A stretch of DNA of 64,000 nucleotides from assembly GCA_963971225.1 (NCBI GenBank), contig OZ020267.1, positions 94,105,648-94,169,647 of the forward strand, given 5' to 3'. Under the pieces are notes generated by a model. It was not told where the DNA came from. It did no database searches and worked only from the letters and a program-made list of their open reading frames with translations. This stretch comes from Melieria omissa (taxonomy: Eukaryota > Arthropoda > Insecta > Diptera > Ulidiidae). This document shows positions 46,101 through 54,479 of the stretch, one piece after another. The position numbers were made by a program, and so were the translations under genes. Numbering within the stretch: the stretch's first letter is position 1; each line of letters begins with the position of its first letter.

Positions 46101-48300
46101 GCTGAATGCGCAGATTCAGGCTGCAGTCGGCATTGTGGCGGCAGAAACTGTGTATGACGGCCGACGCGCAAAGTGTGTACTCGGCATCGATTTTTTTTCG
46201 AGAAAACTCGAGAATGGTGTAGAAAGTCTCGAGTGTTTCCTCGTCAGGACGTTGTATGAACGAGAGCGACGTCATCCAGTTGGAGGCGACAATCTTGGGT
46301 ATAGCATTGGCGACAATCTGATCGCGCATGACCTGATAGGAAGCGGTACTGCCGACATAGGGCAGCGATTCCAGAACGTGGTTTCTGCAATGGACAAGAG
46401 CGCTATTCAATATTTTCTGACAAAAATTTCTTATCTATGCACATGCACATTTCCTATTAAATCCAAATAACTCTGCTACTTGCTTATTGCTGCAGTTTAT
46501 TGCTGATAAGCATTCTGCGGAAAATTTATAAATAAAGTTATAACTAACTGACAAAAAATTTGTTTATTTTCCGCATGTGTTAACACCGCACCGATTGATT
46601 CAAATCGGGTTGTTGTGGCGTTTGGTGATAACGGTATTTGCTCTTCTCAGCAGCTAGAAAAGATGCGAGCTGTGCGTTTTTGAGTTGCCGTCTTATCGGC
46701 TTATCGCACCAGCATGCCTCAGCATTCATTTCAGCGGACCCAGCAGAGCAAAGGGAATACTGCGGATCGTTGTGCCCTTGACCTTGAGCGGGCCGCTATA
46801 ATGTGCCCGGCGTGAGATGCCACTTACTTTCCATTTTCACAGATGCTCGCCGAACGGGCCAGCAACTGAGTCAACGCCTTGTAGTCGAGGCTCTTGGTGG
46901 TCTGCAGGAAATTGGTGAAGATGTCAATGAACTCGCGCTGAATGTTGGGGAAGCCCAGCGCGCACATCTCCTTGAGTAGATCGCGTGCTGCTTTAATTTC
47001 GCCGTGCGTTGGCTTGACGGCGGGCGTATGATCAAAGATAAGGGTAGCGCGCTTCTCGATCAGTTCGTCATCTGGTGGAGGAAGTGGAAAAAGGTTCAAT
47101 AAGGTCAGCACGACGAACAAACAGCTAACTTACGTTCGGCTAAGAATTCGCCACTGCTGTAGGACTCTTCGCCCTTCAGTTCCAGGCGCGATGTGGAAGT
47201 GGTTACAGCGCCTGTGCTAGCGTTTGAGAACGGTATCAGTTGATGGCGCTCGAAGCAACTGATATCTTTGTAAATGCTGTTGTCGACGGTAAGCTGCACG
47301 CAAAAATCGAGGAAACTGCTACATTTGAGTTGCCAAAGAAAGCAAATTTCATCTTTACTTACATTACAGTAGCTCTGCGAGTTGAGGATGGGCCAAATGG
47401 TTTTGTCCTCACGAAACGTATAGGGTGTTGTCTGCAGTATCGAGTGCGTTGAATGGCGATTCCGACATGTCACCAAATCCTTCACTTTGCGTATGGTCAC
47501 GAATACATTATCGGTGCTCTCCAGCGAGTACTGCACTTGGCACTGGCCGGACACGTCCGTTTCGGTGGTGTTGAAGTCCACGTCGAATCGCATCATGGTG
47601 TTCTGAAAGCTCGACAGTATGCCCTTCTTGAAATTTAGTACCCATGCCGGCTCATGCTCGCTGGGACAGATTTCGCTGATGTGGCCATCGTGGAAGGAGA
47701 AGCGCAGCACATGCTTCTTCAAATCGACCGCCAGATCGAAACTCTTTGGATGCAGCTGCGAGAGATCGGCGCCAATGCTCAGCTCGTCGGAAGCGCCGCT
47801 TGAAGGCTCCCCAAACTGCCCATAGTAGTCGTAATCAGCAGAGGCTGTGGTGGTGCTGCTTTGCTCGCTGTCGTCGAGTGTGTTGCTTTGATCCCACAGC
47901 TTGACGTCGGTTATGCGAAGGTAGCCCTCGCAGGCCTTAGGGAAGAATAAATCTAAGCTGGCCTTAAGGAAGAGATCGGATGTGTTGTCGCCGGTGCCGG
48001 AGAATTCGGTGCGCAGGTCGATGCTGTAGTCATACTTGTAGAGGTTGTCGTTGTAGCCGAATTTCTTGTTGGGCAGATCGCATTGTGGGCGGCCGCAAAT
48101 GCGCGGGTCTTTCAGGGGATCTAAGAAGAGGGGGAAATAGGGTCAAATTAATTCGGCATTTTCTAATAGAAGGGAGTTTTTTGGGTTGAATACTCACTCT
48201 GGCGAGCGGCATGTGCCACATGCGCTACGATTGCTAACAGTAAAAGTGCAGCGTGCAGCAGCCACTTGGAGGCGCCGGCGTCAGCGCCTAAACGGCTCAT
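31171..48300 (-). CDS. Apoltp: Lipid transfer particle apolipoprotein, 23 exons
   Basis: Secreted apolipoprotein of the insect lipid transfer particle, which loads fat-body and gut lipids onto lipophorin (family knowledge). Coding exons, 5' to 3': 48300-48198, 48120-47363, 47293-47134, 47071-46828, 46384-45549, 45480-45232, 45167-43678, 43613-43276, 43202-42992, 42923-42562, 40440-38460, 38393-38235, 38150-36739, 36680-36531, 36469-35845, 35770-35183, 35096-33416, 33299-33130, 33070-32981, 32923-32337, 32270-32070, 31996-31285, 31221-31171. They sum to 13,158 nt, 4,385 residues plus stop, with every phase matching. The protein starts with a signal peptide (hydrophobic core LLLLAIVAHVAHA, likely cut after A31). 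Length favours Apoltp over Apolpp (about 3,350). Exon 8 could start 6 nt earlier; the exon 6 donor (GTACAT) and exon 19 donor (GTACGC) are weak. Intron 10 carries a mariner. Confidence 0.87.
31285..32270 (-). other. Apoltp: Apoltp exons 21-22: VWA-like domain
   Basis: Residues about 4,090-4,330 alternate strands and helices as in a von Willebrand A fold. They run SSDVVFIVEAKSCN (first strand), VVATLQEQLHAYKV (helix), RYAVVAFGG (strand), DILQAISTASKLNFRPG (helix), SKTFVLLSC (strand) and ILQYMLEEGVNLHILAD. The metal-site DxSxS is degenerate (E-A-K-S), so metal binding is doubtful. The protein ends in an acidic tail (exon 23, WEWEDEDDEM). Fold assignment is by eye. Confidence 0.55.
32337..33299 (-). 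other. Apoltp: Apoltp exons 18-20: VWD and C8 modules
   Basis: Residues about 3,785-4,064. VWD: IDSRHYVTFDKRFVSLNL, CSYVLAHDFFQRNFTLM, SLTINGNPKPMLPLHLGD and the closing GWYFGQTAGLLGTMNNEPFD. After a linker comes a C8-like domain with DICHQFFKSGVLSACVDTV, FYEMCLDLGG and AYIEACTMAKVPL. VWD is usual in large insect lipoproteins. A 57-nt in-frame intron (32,924-32,980) divides the VWD part. Confidence 0.75.
33416..35096 (-). other. Apoltp: Apoltp exon 17: alpha-helical segment
   Basis: Residues about 3,223-3,782. Most of the protein between residue 1,000 and 3,200 is beta-rich, but here residues of about 3,330-3,690 read as long amphipathic helices, for example SVLEQDLEDLRLFMNQSYEA, KYVEKLWNKFWNMMSNYWKG and EELQLEMRLHQLYALLRN. 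Rich in W, F, K and E, they could be surface-seeking, reversible lipid-binding helices. This role is inference. Confidence 0.55.
40533..41822 (-). mobile_element. Mos1-like mariner in Apoltp intron 10
   Basis: The 1,290-bp element has the length of Mos1 (1,286). The left end CCAGGTATGCGCCTATGAAA and the right end (reverse complement CCAGGTACCAGGCCTATGAA) are imperfect terminal inverted repeats of about 27-28 bp, with TA outside (40,531-40,532 and 41,823-41,824). A short CCTGGTA duplication at the right end leaves the exact boundary uncertain by 7 bases. It lies in intron 10 of the apolipoprotein gene in the same orientation. Confidence 0.85.
40608..41648 (-). CDS. Mariner transposase, mauritiana type, open
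   Basis: 346 residues with no stop or frameshift, starting MSDYVPTNYDLRT. The N-terminal helix-turn-helix region contains HLKKNASESHRMLVEAYGEH; a second DNA-binding helix set follows at ALLDEDDGQTQEQLAEQLGV. The mariner hallmark WVPHEL is present. Catalytic motifs: VTGDEKW (first D), FLDDNAPPH (second D), YSPDLAPSDYHMF (third D). There are 34 residues between the second and third, so the core is DD34D. The C-terminus is CVASDGHYFEE. Length and sequence resemble Mos1 and other mauritiana-subfamily transposases. The open frame extends 23 codons upstream, but those lie in the element's 5' UTR. Confidence 0.88.
   Translation of the reverse strand: MSDYVPTNYDLRTQLILCYHLKKNASESHRMLVEAYGEHALGRTQCNEWFNKFKSGDFDVRNEERGRPPKKFEDAELQALLDEDDGQTQEQLAEQLGVDRRTVGKRLKAMGKILKVGRWVPHELTERQQENRKTTCEMLLAQYKRKSFLHRIVTGDEKWVYFKNPKRKRSNVNRGESAQSTARPDRFGKKAMLCVFWDQRGVIWYDLLKPGETVNGERYQQQLADLNRAIRQKRPEYEARQHKVIFLDDNAPPHRTRATKELVASYNWEALARAAYSPDLAPSDYHMFASMGHALTERRFNSHAEIKNWIDDWFQAKDETFFWRGIHKLPERWTKCVASDGHYFEE
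41825..42440 (-). repeat. Dispersed repeat in Apoltp intron 10
   Basis: It carries GGGGCGTGGCAC-type motifs (about 42,080-42,095 and 42,330-42,340) in the reverse sense of the GTGCCACGCCCCTTG repeat units at 61,641-62,450. The surrounding text is similar in style but diverged. Probably the same unclassified repeat family. Confidence 0.45.
43678..45167 (-). other. Apoltp: Apoltp exon 7: furin-like sites and DUF1943-like region
   Basis: Residues 784-1280. The exon opens with an acidic loop carrying RLKR (residues 796-799) and RPKR (829-832), both fitting the R-X-K-R proprotein convertase consensus, separated by EGEDDDTENIDGVEEADYEF. Cleavage here would give the two large apoproteins known for insect lipid transfer particles. 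The following region (GLGYKLKYNYNNPRAQIGIRV onward) looks like the open beta-sheet DUF1943 region of this superfamily. Confidence 0.7.
45232..48300 (-). other. Apoltp: Apoltp exons 1-6: N-terminal lipid module
   Basis: Residues 1-783. After the signal peptide comes a cysteine pair ICGRPQC and KKFGYNDNLYKYDY, then the beta-barrel and helical parts of the vitellogenin/apoB large lipid transfer N-terminal domain (LPD_N). The helical repeats are clear in exons 4-5, for example KAARDLLKEMCALGFP and RTRERMIVILKGLGNIGVI. This module starts lipid loading in the family. The acidic end of exon 6 and start of exon 7 leads into the cleavage loop. Confidence 0.8.
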
Positions 48301-49106
48301 AATTTGCCAGTTTTCTTACAGTTTTATTCACTTGTGCTACAATTTTCTCAACCGCGAATATTGCTTGCTGGTAAAAAGAACAACAACAAACATTAAGCTA
48401 TGTGCCAATGCATTAAAGTCATCGCCAATGTAATGAATTTAGGTGCAGTCCACAGGTGTTTCTAGAACGTTGCACGGCTATGACTGAAAAGAAAAGGGAG
48501 GGCAATGAGGGAAACGAAGGTTCATGCAAATTCAAATAGGTAAATTGGAAAACAAAACACTAAAATCCATTATCAAAGATAGACACCAATTTTATATTGT
48601 TGTGTACAAATACAAATACATATAAGCATATTCATATACAAATCGCCAGAGTGCCGCCTCAAAATTTTTGTATTAAAATACTTACGAAAATAATCAACCA
48701 CATGTGATCTGTTTGAATTTAATCTTTTCATATAAATCGATTGATATTAAAAATTATAATGAACTTGAGAAAATATTTATATAAATGCAACTTAAAGACA
48801 ATCTTTTTCTGAAACTTGGCGCTCATTCGAAATTTGTTTTTTTCTTCTTCGTTTCTAGGCATTTGCCCCGTGAGCCTCGTGCTTTGACCGTCAACGTATG
48901 CTTATAAATAAAAATATATACATAAGTATGTAAAATAGCTCAATGTAAAAATGAGTGCAATAGCACCAAACAGCATTGCCCAAAAAACGTGAATAAATTC
49001 GACTCTGAATATGTTTTGTCAATCCAGGCCACGATGCGCATAAGTGATGTTCCTTATCACTGCACTTGGTTACTGCGCGTAAGCATTGATTGAACATTTT
49101 CATATA
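48301..49106. promoter_or_regulatory. Apoltp 5' flank
   Basis: This region should hold the Apoltp 5' UTR and promoter. The 60 bases before the start codon are open and A/T-rich on the minus strand. I could not place a TATA box, initiator or upstream non-coding exon with confidence. Confidence 0.35.
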
Positions 49107-49556
49107 CAGTGAAACCCGGTTTCAGGTCCTTAAGCGGGCAAAAGCACTTAAGCATACTCGTCGCTTAACCGAAATCCGGATAAGTAAAGATGGACTTATT
49201 TTTTCTCATAACAAAAAATATAATTAAATTTCTGAACATAAGGAATGAATAGGTTTATGAATTTATTAAATCTTCTTAACTGTCGAAGTAACTTAGCGAG
49301 AAAACAAACAAAAATTGTATGCATTCATTTTTGGTTTCCATTGAACTCGAAACATGAAAATCGTTTTTAAAATGTTTACAAGTGCACTTTAAAGGAGAAA
49401 AGTATAGGTAAAATTTAGATTAGAGCACAACAAATTGAGGTAATTATGCGGGTTAGGTACTTAAGCGGGGAGTTTTCTTCAAATTTTATTAACAAATGCA
49501 TACTGCCCACAAATGTTGGGCACTTAAGCGGGGAGGCACTTAGGCGGGTTTCACTG
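49107..49556. mobile_element. pogo/Tc1-like MITE
   Basis: The ends CAGTGAAACCCGG and its mirror CGGGTTTCACTG are flanked by TA (49,105-49,106 and 49,557-49,558). Repeats of CACTTAAGCGGG/CACTTAGGCGGG lie just inside both ends. The 450-bp element is non-coding; TA target and CAGTG start fit a pogo/Tigger-like origin. Confidence 0.75.
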
Positions 49557-49939
49557 TAGTTCGTGGAAACAGACGAAACTCGATAAGGCCAATGAAAGTG
49601 GTTACAGGACTGACTAAAGGTCAGTTAGTTTATAAATGATATTAGCTTGCATGTGTTTCCTTTTTCTATGTTTTATAGTCAGTTAGAAATTGATCTGTAG
49701 AACAGAATTTTCAATCTTAAATTATGTTTGATAACACAGGGCAACAAAATCCAAATTTTTTTCTGAAGAATTTTTGGACGCTGATCACAACTGCGTACTC
49801 AATTTGTTTATGATAAGAGCGACTTAGGAAATATTGATAATTTTCCTTGGAGGTTATTTTCCTTGTTTTTTTGACCATTATACGCATGCAGCTCCTACAA
49901 ACCTGAAGTCTAAAATGATAAATTTTTAATATATATAGA
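49557..49939. other. AT-rich spacer
   Basis: No feature recognised. Confidence 0.4.
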
Positions 49940-49943
49940 TTAA

Positions 49944-50456
49944 CCCTTTCGGTTTTTTGTTGCCATAATGCTACTTTGTGGTCGTCTGAACCCTCTGTGG
50001 TTGCAAGAATACAATTTTTTGTTGATCCTTAGAATAGTTTGAAGTTGTAGGAAAAATACAAAATTAATACATTGGATATTTAAGTTTAAAGAAGAGAAGT
50101 ATACACTTTTTTTAATGGTATATCTTGACACAGTAAAGAAAGAAGAAGCAGATAAAATTAGATACATTTTTAATTTGACGTTTTCTTTTAATTTAGATAC
50201 CTTGTTTTAAAAAATTTTGGTTGAAGTAAATGAAGAAATATTCAAGTTTTCGTTATGCGTAGAAACTTTTATGTTTAAGTTATTATTACGGCCAAAACGA
50301 TGTGGTTGCTCTCATATAAAAACACTCTAAAATACAGGGTCCGAGTATACAGATAAAAAATTTTCTAATGGAATGTTGCTAATATAACCACATAGAAACC
50401 TAAAACGTAACATTTAAAATTTTAACTTTCCCCAGTAAAAATCTGTAGCGAAAGGG
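49944..50456. mobile_element. piggyBac-like MITE
   Basis: The left end CCCTTTCGGT and right end AGCGAAAGGG match at 9 of 10 positions, with TTAA on both sides (49,940-49,943 and 50,457-50,460). The left terminus is identical to that of the MITE at 16,865-17,251. 513 bp, non-coding. Confidence 0.72.
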
Positions 50457-50460
50457 TTAA

Positions 50461-51789
50461 CAATACTCTAACTATGTAGAATGTAAAACATTAAAATCGG
50501 TTTAAATTTGCAAGAATTCTTCATTTGCAAAGTCTAATTTTCAGTTTCTTTGCAACATTGCAAATACACAAAAGAATTTTGCTCACAATAAATTGATATT
50601 GTCATATAGTGAAAGAAGAATGTTGGGGCTTTCAATTAAAAAATAATTTTCTGAAATACGATGTTTGTAATAGAGTATGTGTTCAAATATGTAAGTTCTC
50701 CATTCATAAATTCAGCAACAAAAGCAAGGATTTACTTTTGAGGTATAATATCGGAGCACAATTTTAGGCAGCAGGATGAAAATGCTCACATTCATCCAAT
50801 GCACTTAATTCAGACAATTTTCAGCTTTCGCATTTTGATTTTGTTGTGAAAAATCAGCAAGTATCATAGTTTGCTTAGTGCGTGTAGTTGAAATTATAAC
50901 TTGTGTGATGCAACTCTTTTTAGTATAGTTCCTACAGTAACAAACCAATTCAAATTTTGTTAATGCCCTTGTAAAGACAAATATTGAAAATACTTTAGCT
51001 ACTTTCGTCAATAACGCGAGGAGCATTAGGAGATTTCAATACAAACACGTGCTCAAAAGATACAAATTCTGTTCTATAAGTTTAAGTAACAACCTTACAC
51101 TATACATTGCACACTAACTCCTAGCAAAGAATATGAAGTGTTTATGTATTGCAGCACCGAATTTAAATGAATTTTTTATGGAAATTTCGAGAAATTTAAG
51201 GGTCATAGCCATGTTAACTCTTGATCAATCGAAATCGACTATGGTCCAAATTTTAGCTTGAGGATTGGTTATTGTGTCATAAAAAATTATCCGGTTTTTC
51301 AACATACTATAAATTCAGTAAATAAATTCAAAGACGAACAAACGCCGAAAACACCTCCTATGAAAAACCACCAATGTCTTACAAACCGCTCTTACAATCT
51401 AAAATCTGAGTACGCAGTTGTCATCAGCGTCCAAAAATCCTTTAGAAAGGATTTGAGTTTAAGAAGGTTTACAAGAATTTGGGTAAATTTTGGCTGTTGC
51501 CCAGTGTAATTGATGTCATATGGTTGATGTTAACAGTCGACCAACTTCTTGAATGCTTTTAAGAGTACATAAATAAATAGCCTTCAACTATCGGTATGCC
51601 TTTGTTATTTGGTTACATATGACACAAATTAGGCCTAAACGGTAGGAGTTGTAAACTGTCAAATGAATAAAAGTGAACTTCAACCATCCAAAAGCAACTA
51701 CAATCCGATTACCACTTTCTAATTGTACGGATAAATAACAGATACTTCAAAAACTGCGGCAAAAGCCGAAATAAATCAACAGAACACTA
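50461..51789. other. AT-rich intergenic DNA
   Basis: No gene or repeat could be supported. Confidence 0.4.
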
Positions 51790-51797
51790 CAATATAT

Positions 51798-51938
51798 CAG
51801 TGGCGCACAAAGGATTTCATTTGGGGAAATTTGCGTACAACTGTTGGCAACAAAGCATTTGAAACCATATTTTGCACAAACAACTTCTGTATTTAGGGGG
51901 CTTTAACCCCCAACCCCCTCCCCCTGTGCACGCCACTG
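51798..51938. mobile_element. hAT-type MITE, 8-bp target duplication
   Basis: The 141-bp element has ends CAGTGGCG and CGCCACTG. An exact 8-bp direct repeat CAATATAT lies at 51,790-51,797 and 51,939-51,946, the duplication size of hAT transposons. It has an internal run of C on the plus strand and no coding capacity. Confidence 0.75.
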
Positions 51939-51946
51939 CAATATAT

Positions 51947-53480
51947 ATAAAAATATTACAATATCTGTAACTCTCCTGCATTACAAAGACTAATAGCTTT
52001 AATAAAAAAATACTGAAATTCGCAAATCTGAAATCAATTTTTATGAATTTCACGTGGTGTCAGTCCAACACTCTTGGAAAGGGACGGATGAACGTTAATA
52101 TGTGCCGCTTGCATCCAACATAACAACGTTCGCGTGCAGTGGTGAGGGTGGCTACGGCGCCCGCTACCGGCCCGCTAGCATTTGCATTTGAATTTTAATT
52201 AAATTTCATTGAATTTCCATACACGAGCGCAACCAAACACACACACGGCGCGAGTAGTAGGGACGCCACGCACGCACACGCTCGCGCCTGCAGTGATTTG
52301 CATTTGGTTGTGGCTGCGTCTAGAAATCCTTTTCAACGATTGAACAATTACCAATTCAATTTCTCATTGAATTCTCACTTGTTGACGTTGATCATTCGTT
52401 TGTGAAGGCAAAACGAAACAAGACGAAAAATAAGAGAAAAAGGCGGCACACACTGCACTTTGACCTCTGCACCTCATTCCGCTCCAGTGAAGCGCCAAAG
52501 CAGCGCCCGCAACGATGCATTTGTCGTTCACTGGCACCACCCAACATCCATTTATCTACCCTGTGCTGGCACCACGTTTATTCCTTTTTCTTTTCTTCAT
52601 TTCATTTTTTCAAATCAATTCAATTTTCTGTGGAGCCAACAATGTGGCAACGCAACCACCAACAACATCGCAGCGCCATCGACACTGCTACCAACATCAT
52701 CATCGGCAGCACTCCCCACATCAACCTCGCTAGCAGCACCAGCAGCGATGGCAGCCGTGTCAGGCACAACAATAACAGCAACCATGACAACATGACCCTT
52801 AAATGCCAGCAATTCCCCGCGGCCACCACCATTTACGTGCAGGATGCGCGGCCCCAAACGAACAGATTGACATAACCGCAGCGCGTCAGCACACGAACAC
52901 AGCCACACATGAGTAATTTGCGATGTTGTCGCTGCGCGTTGTTGACTTCACAATTGAAATTTGAATTTGAATTTAAATCGGCAAGTGTGCCGCCAAGCGT
53001 AACGAATGAACGGCGCCAACCAACGAGCGAAAATAGCCAACAACTGATATGGCAAGCGATGTCACTACTGCCAGACTCCGAAGCTGATGCCGCTGCTGGT
53101 GACGATGCTGGGTTGTGATGGTGAGTGAGGTTGTGTTGTTGTCCGACGATTGATGGCAACCCAGCGAAATTATTTTCCATTCAATTCTTTCGCTTCTTTG
53201 AATGATTTTATATGCTTTTAATATTAGATGAGAGTTTTTTCAAACTCTCTCGCTTATCACGATTTCTGTTGTCGCTGCTATTTTTCGATTTAAGCCGTTG
53301 TCAGCTTATCGCTGAACGAATGGATGCGCGCGAACTGATTGATTAGCTGCTGCGGAGGGGGTGAGTAATCGCCAATGCGGGACACCGCTCAACATGACGT
53401 TAAATGAGAAGAAGGTTGATGCGCCCGATAGGTTTTCTAATCTCTAGCACTGATATTTTTTATTTTCAACAGTTTTGAAT
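51947..53480. other. Intergenic, CAA/CAC-rich
   Basis: CAACAA, CAGCA and ATCATC tracts at about 52,640-52,800 make several chance open frames. No family-like protein is visible. Confidence 0.4.
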
Positions 53481-53499
53481 TTACTGTTTTCTAGCAAAC

Positions 53500-53722
53500 G
53501 AACCAAGCGGTTTGAATCGACGGAAGAAACTGACGGACCGACTCGCAACTGATAAGCTTGGAACGTAGTTTCGATTCATTGAAATCGTTCGGAGAGTTTT
53601 GCCCTGGAAGATTGGCTCAGAATGAATGGCGAAGACGGGAGACTGAGAGGCAAGAGAAGCGATTATCAAGTCAACGGTTGCAGTTGGTGTTCTGTGGAGA
53701 ACAATTTGGGTATTGAAAACGG
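53500..53722 (+). promoter_or_regulatory. Possible host 5'-UTR exon
   Basis: A moderately GC-rich stretch ends at a good donor shape, GAAAACG followed by GTGAGTCTG near 53,719. It looks like a non-coding first exon of a plus-strand gene whose coding part is outside the window. There is no direct proof. Confidence 0.2.
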
Positions 53723-54272
53723 TGAGTCTGAGGAATTCTTAAAAAAAACAATGCTGTAGAAAGAGAAAGTGCAAGAAAGTCGGTACAGTTTTGGGCTGTT
53801 GATTTTTACCAGTTTCGAATTATTTTGGGCCGTTGTAGTTGGACAATCGTGATACTCTGGCAGAACAAATTTTTGTGATAAAGTCGGTCGATTTTGCTTT
53901 CCCGAAAATTACTAGTAAACAGCACTCAATCGAATCTCTTCTCCCGCCTCTTGCGTCGCATCATTTTGCCAACGATTTTGCACATGCTGCGGCGTGGCGG
54001 CTGTCTCGCTATCTGCCGTCTCAGTGATCCGACACTCAGCGGGTCACCGCAGCGCCTGATAAGACACTCCAACTTCCGCGCGCTCATTATTGAAAAACTA
54101 CAGAAAAGCGGAGCTCGTTTGCAAAAAATCGCCTTAAAAGCATTTACGCACGCTTCCCCCATTACGCCAGTGACTCGAGAGTCAATTTTTGCAATTTGCG
54201 CACGTTCCGCAGTTAAGCGGCCAATCTGCACCGGCAGCCGTGGTAGCAGCAGCAGAAATTCAATATGCATTC
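53723..54272. other. Intergenic or intronic, no supported gene
   Basis: Open frames on both strands here look like chance. GC content rises from about 53,930. Confidence 0.35.
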
Positions 54273-54419
54273 TTATTGCATGGAGCGCGGCGCCAGTGGC
54301 CTGGCCGCTACTGCGATTGCTGCAGATGCTGTCGGGGTGCTGACGGTGTGGATGTTGAAGTGGCTGTTCTTCAGGGCGAAGTCGATGGAGTTGACCAGTT
54401 GCTGCAGCTGCTGCACTCG
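54273..54419 (-). CDS. Candidate terminal exon of an unidentified gene
   Basis: On the minus strand an acceptor-like CAG at 54,420-54,422 is followed by an open frame to a TAA at 54,273-54,275. It reads QQLQQLVNSIDFALKNSHFN, then a serine/alanine/threonine stretch ending PLAPRSMQ. Codon choice is strikingly C/G-ending (ATC GAC TTC GCC CTG AAG AAC AGC), as in real fly exons and unlike the surroundings. I do not recognise the protein and found no upstream exon; the pyrimidine tract before the acceptor is poor. Confidence 0.3.
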   Translation of the reverse strand, partial: RVQQLQQLVNSIDFALKNSHFNIHTVSTPTASAAIAVAARPLAPRSMQ

Positions 54420-54479
54420 CTGTCAAGTGGCATCGTATTGCATGCAGCCAGAGGCGCTGAGCAGCTAGGTAGGTGTGTG

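Noticed and set aside
31171..48300. Identification as Apolpp (lipophorin precursor) or vitellogenin
   Set aside because: About 4,385 residues is much longer than Apolpp (about 3,350) or vitellogenins; the acidic tail and post-VWD domains favour Apoltp. A search would settle it.
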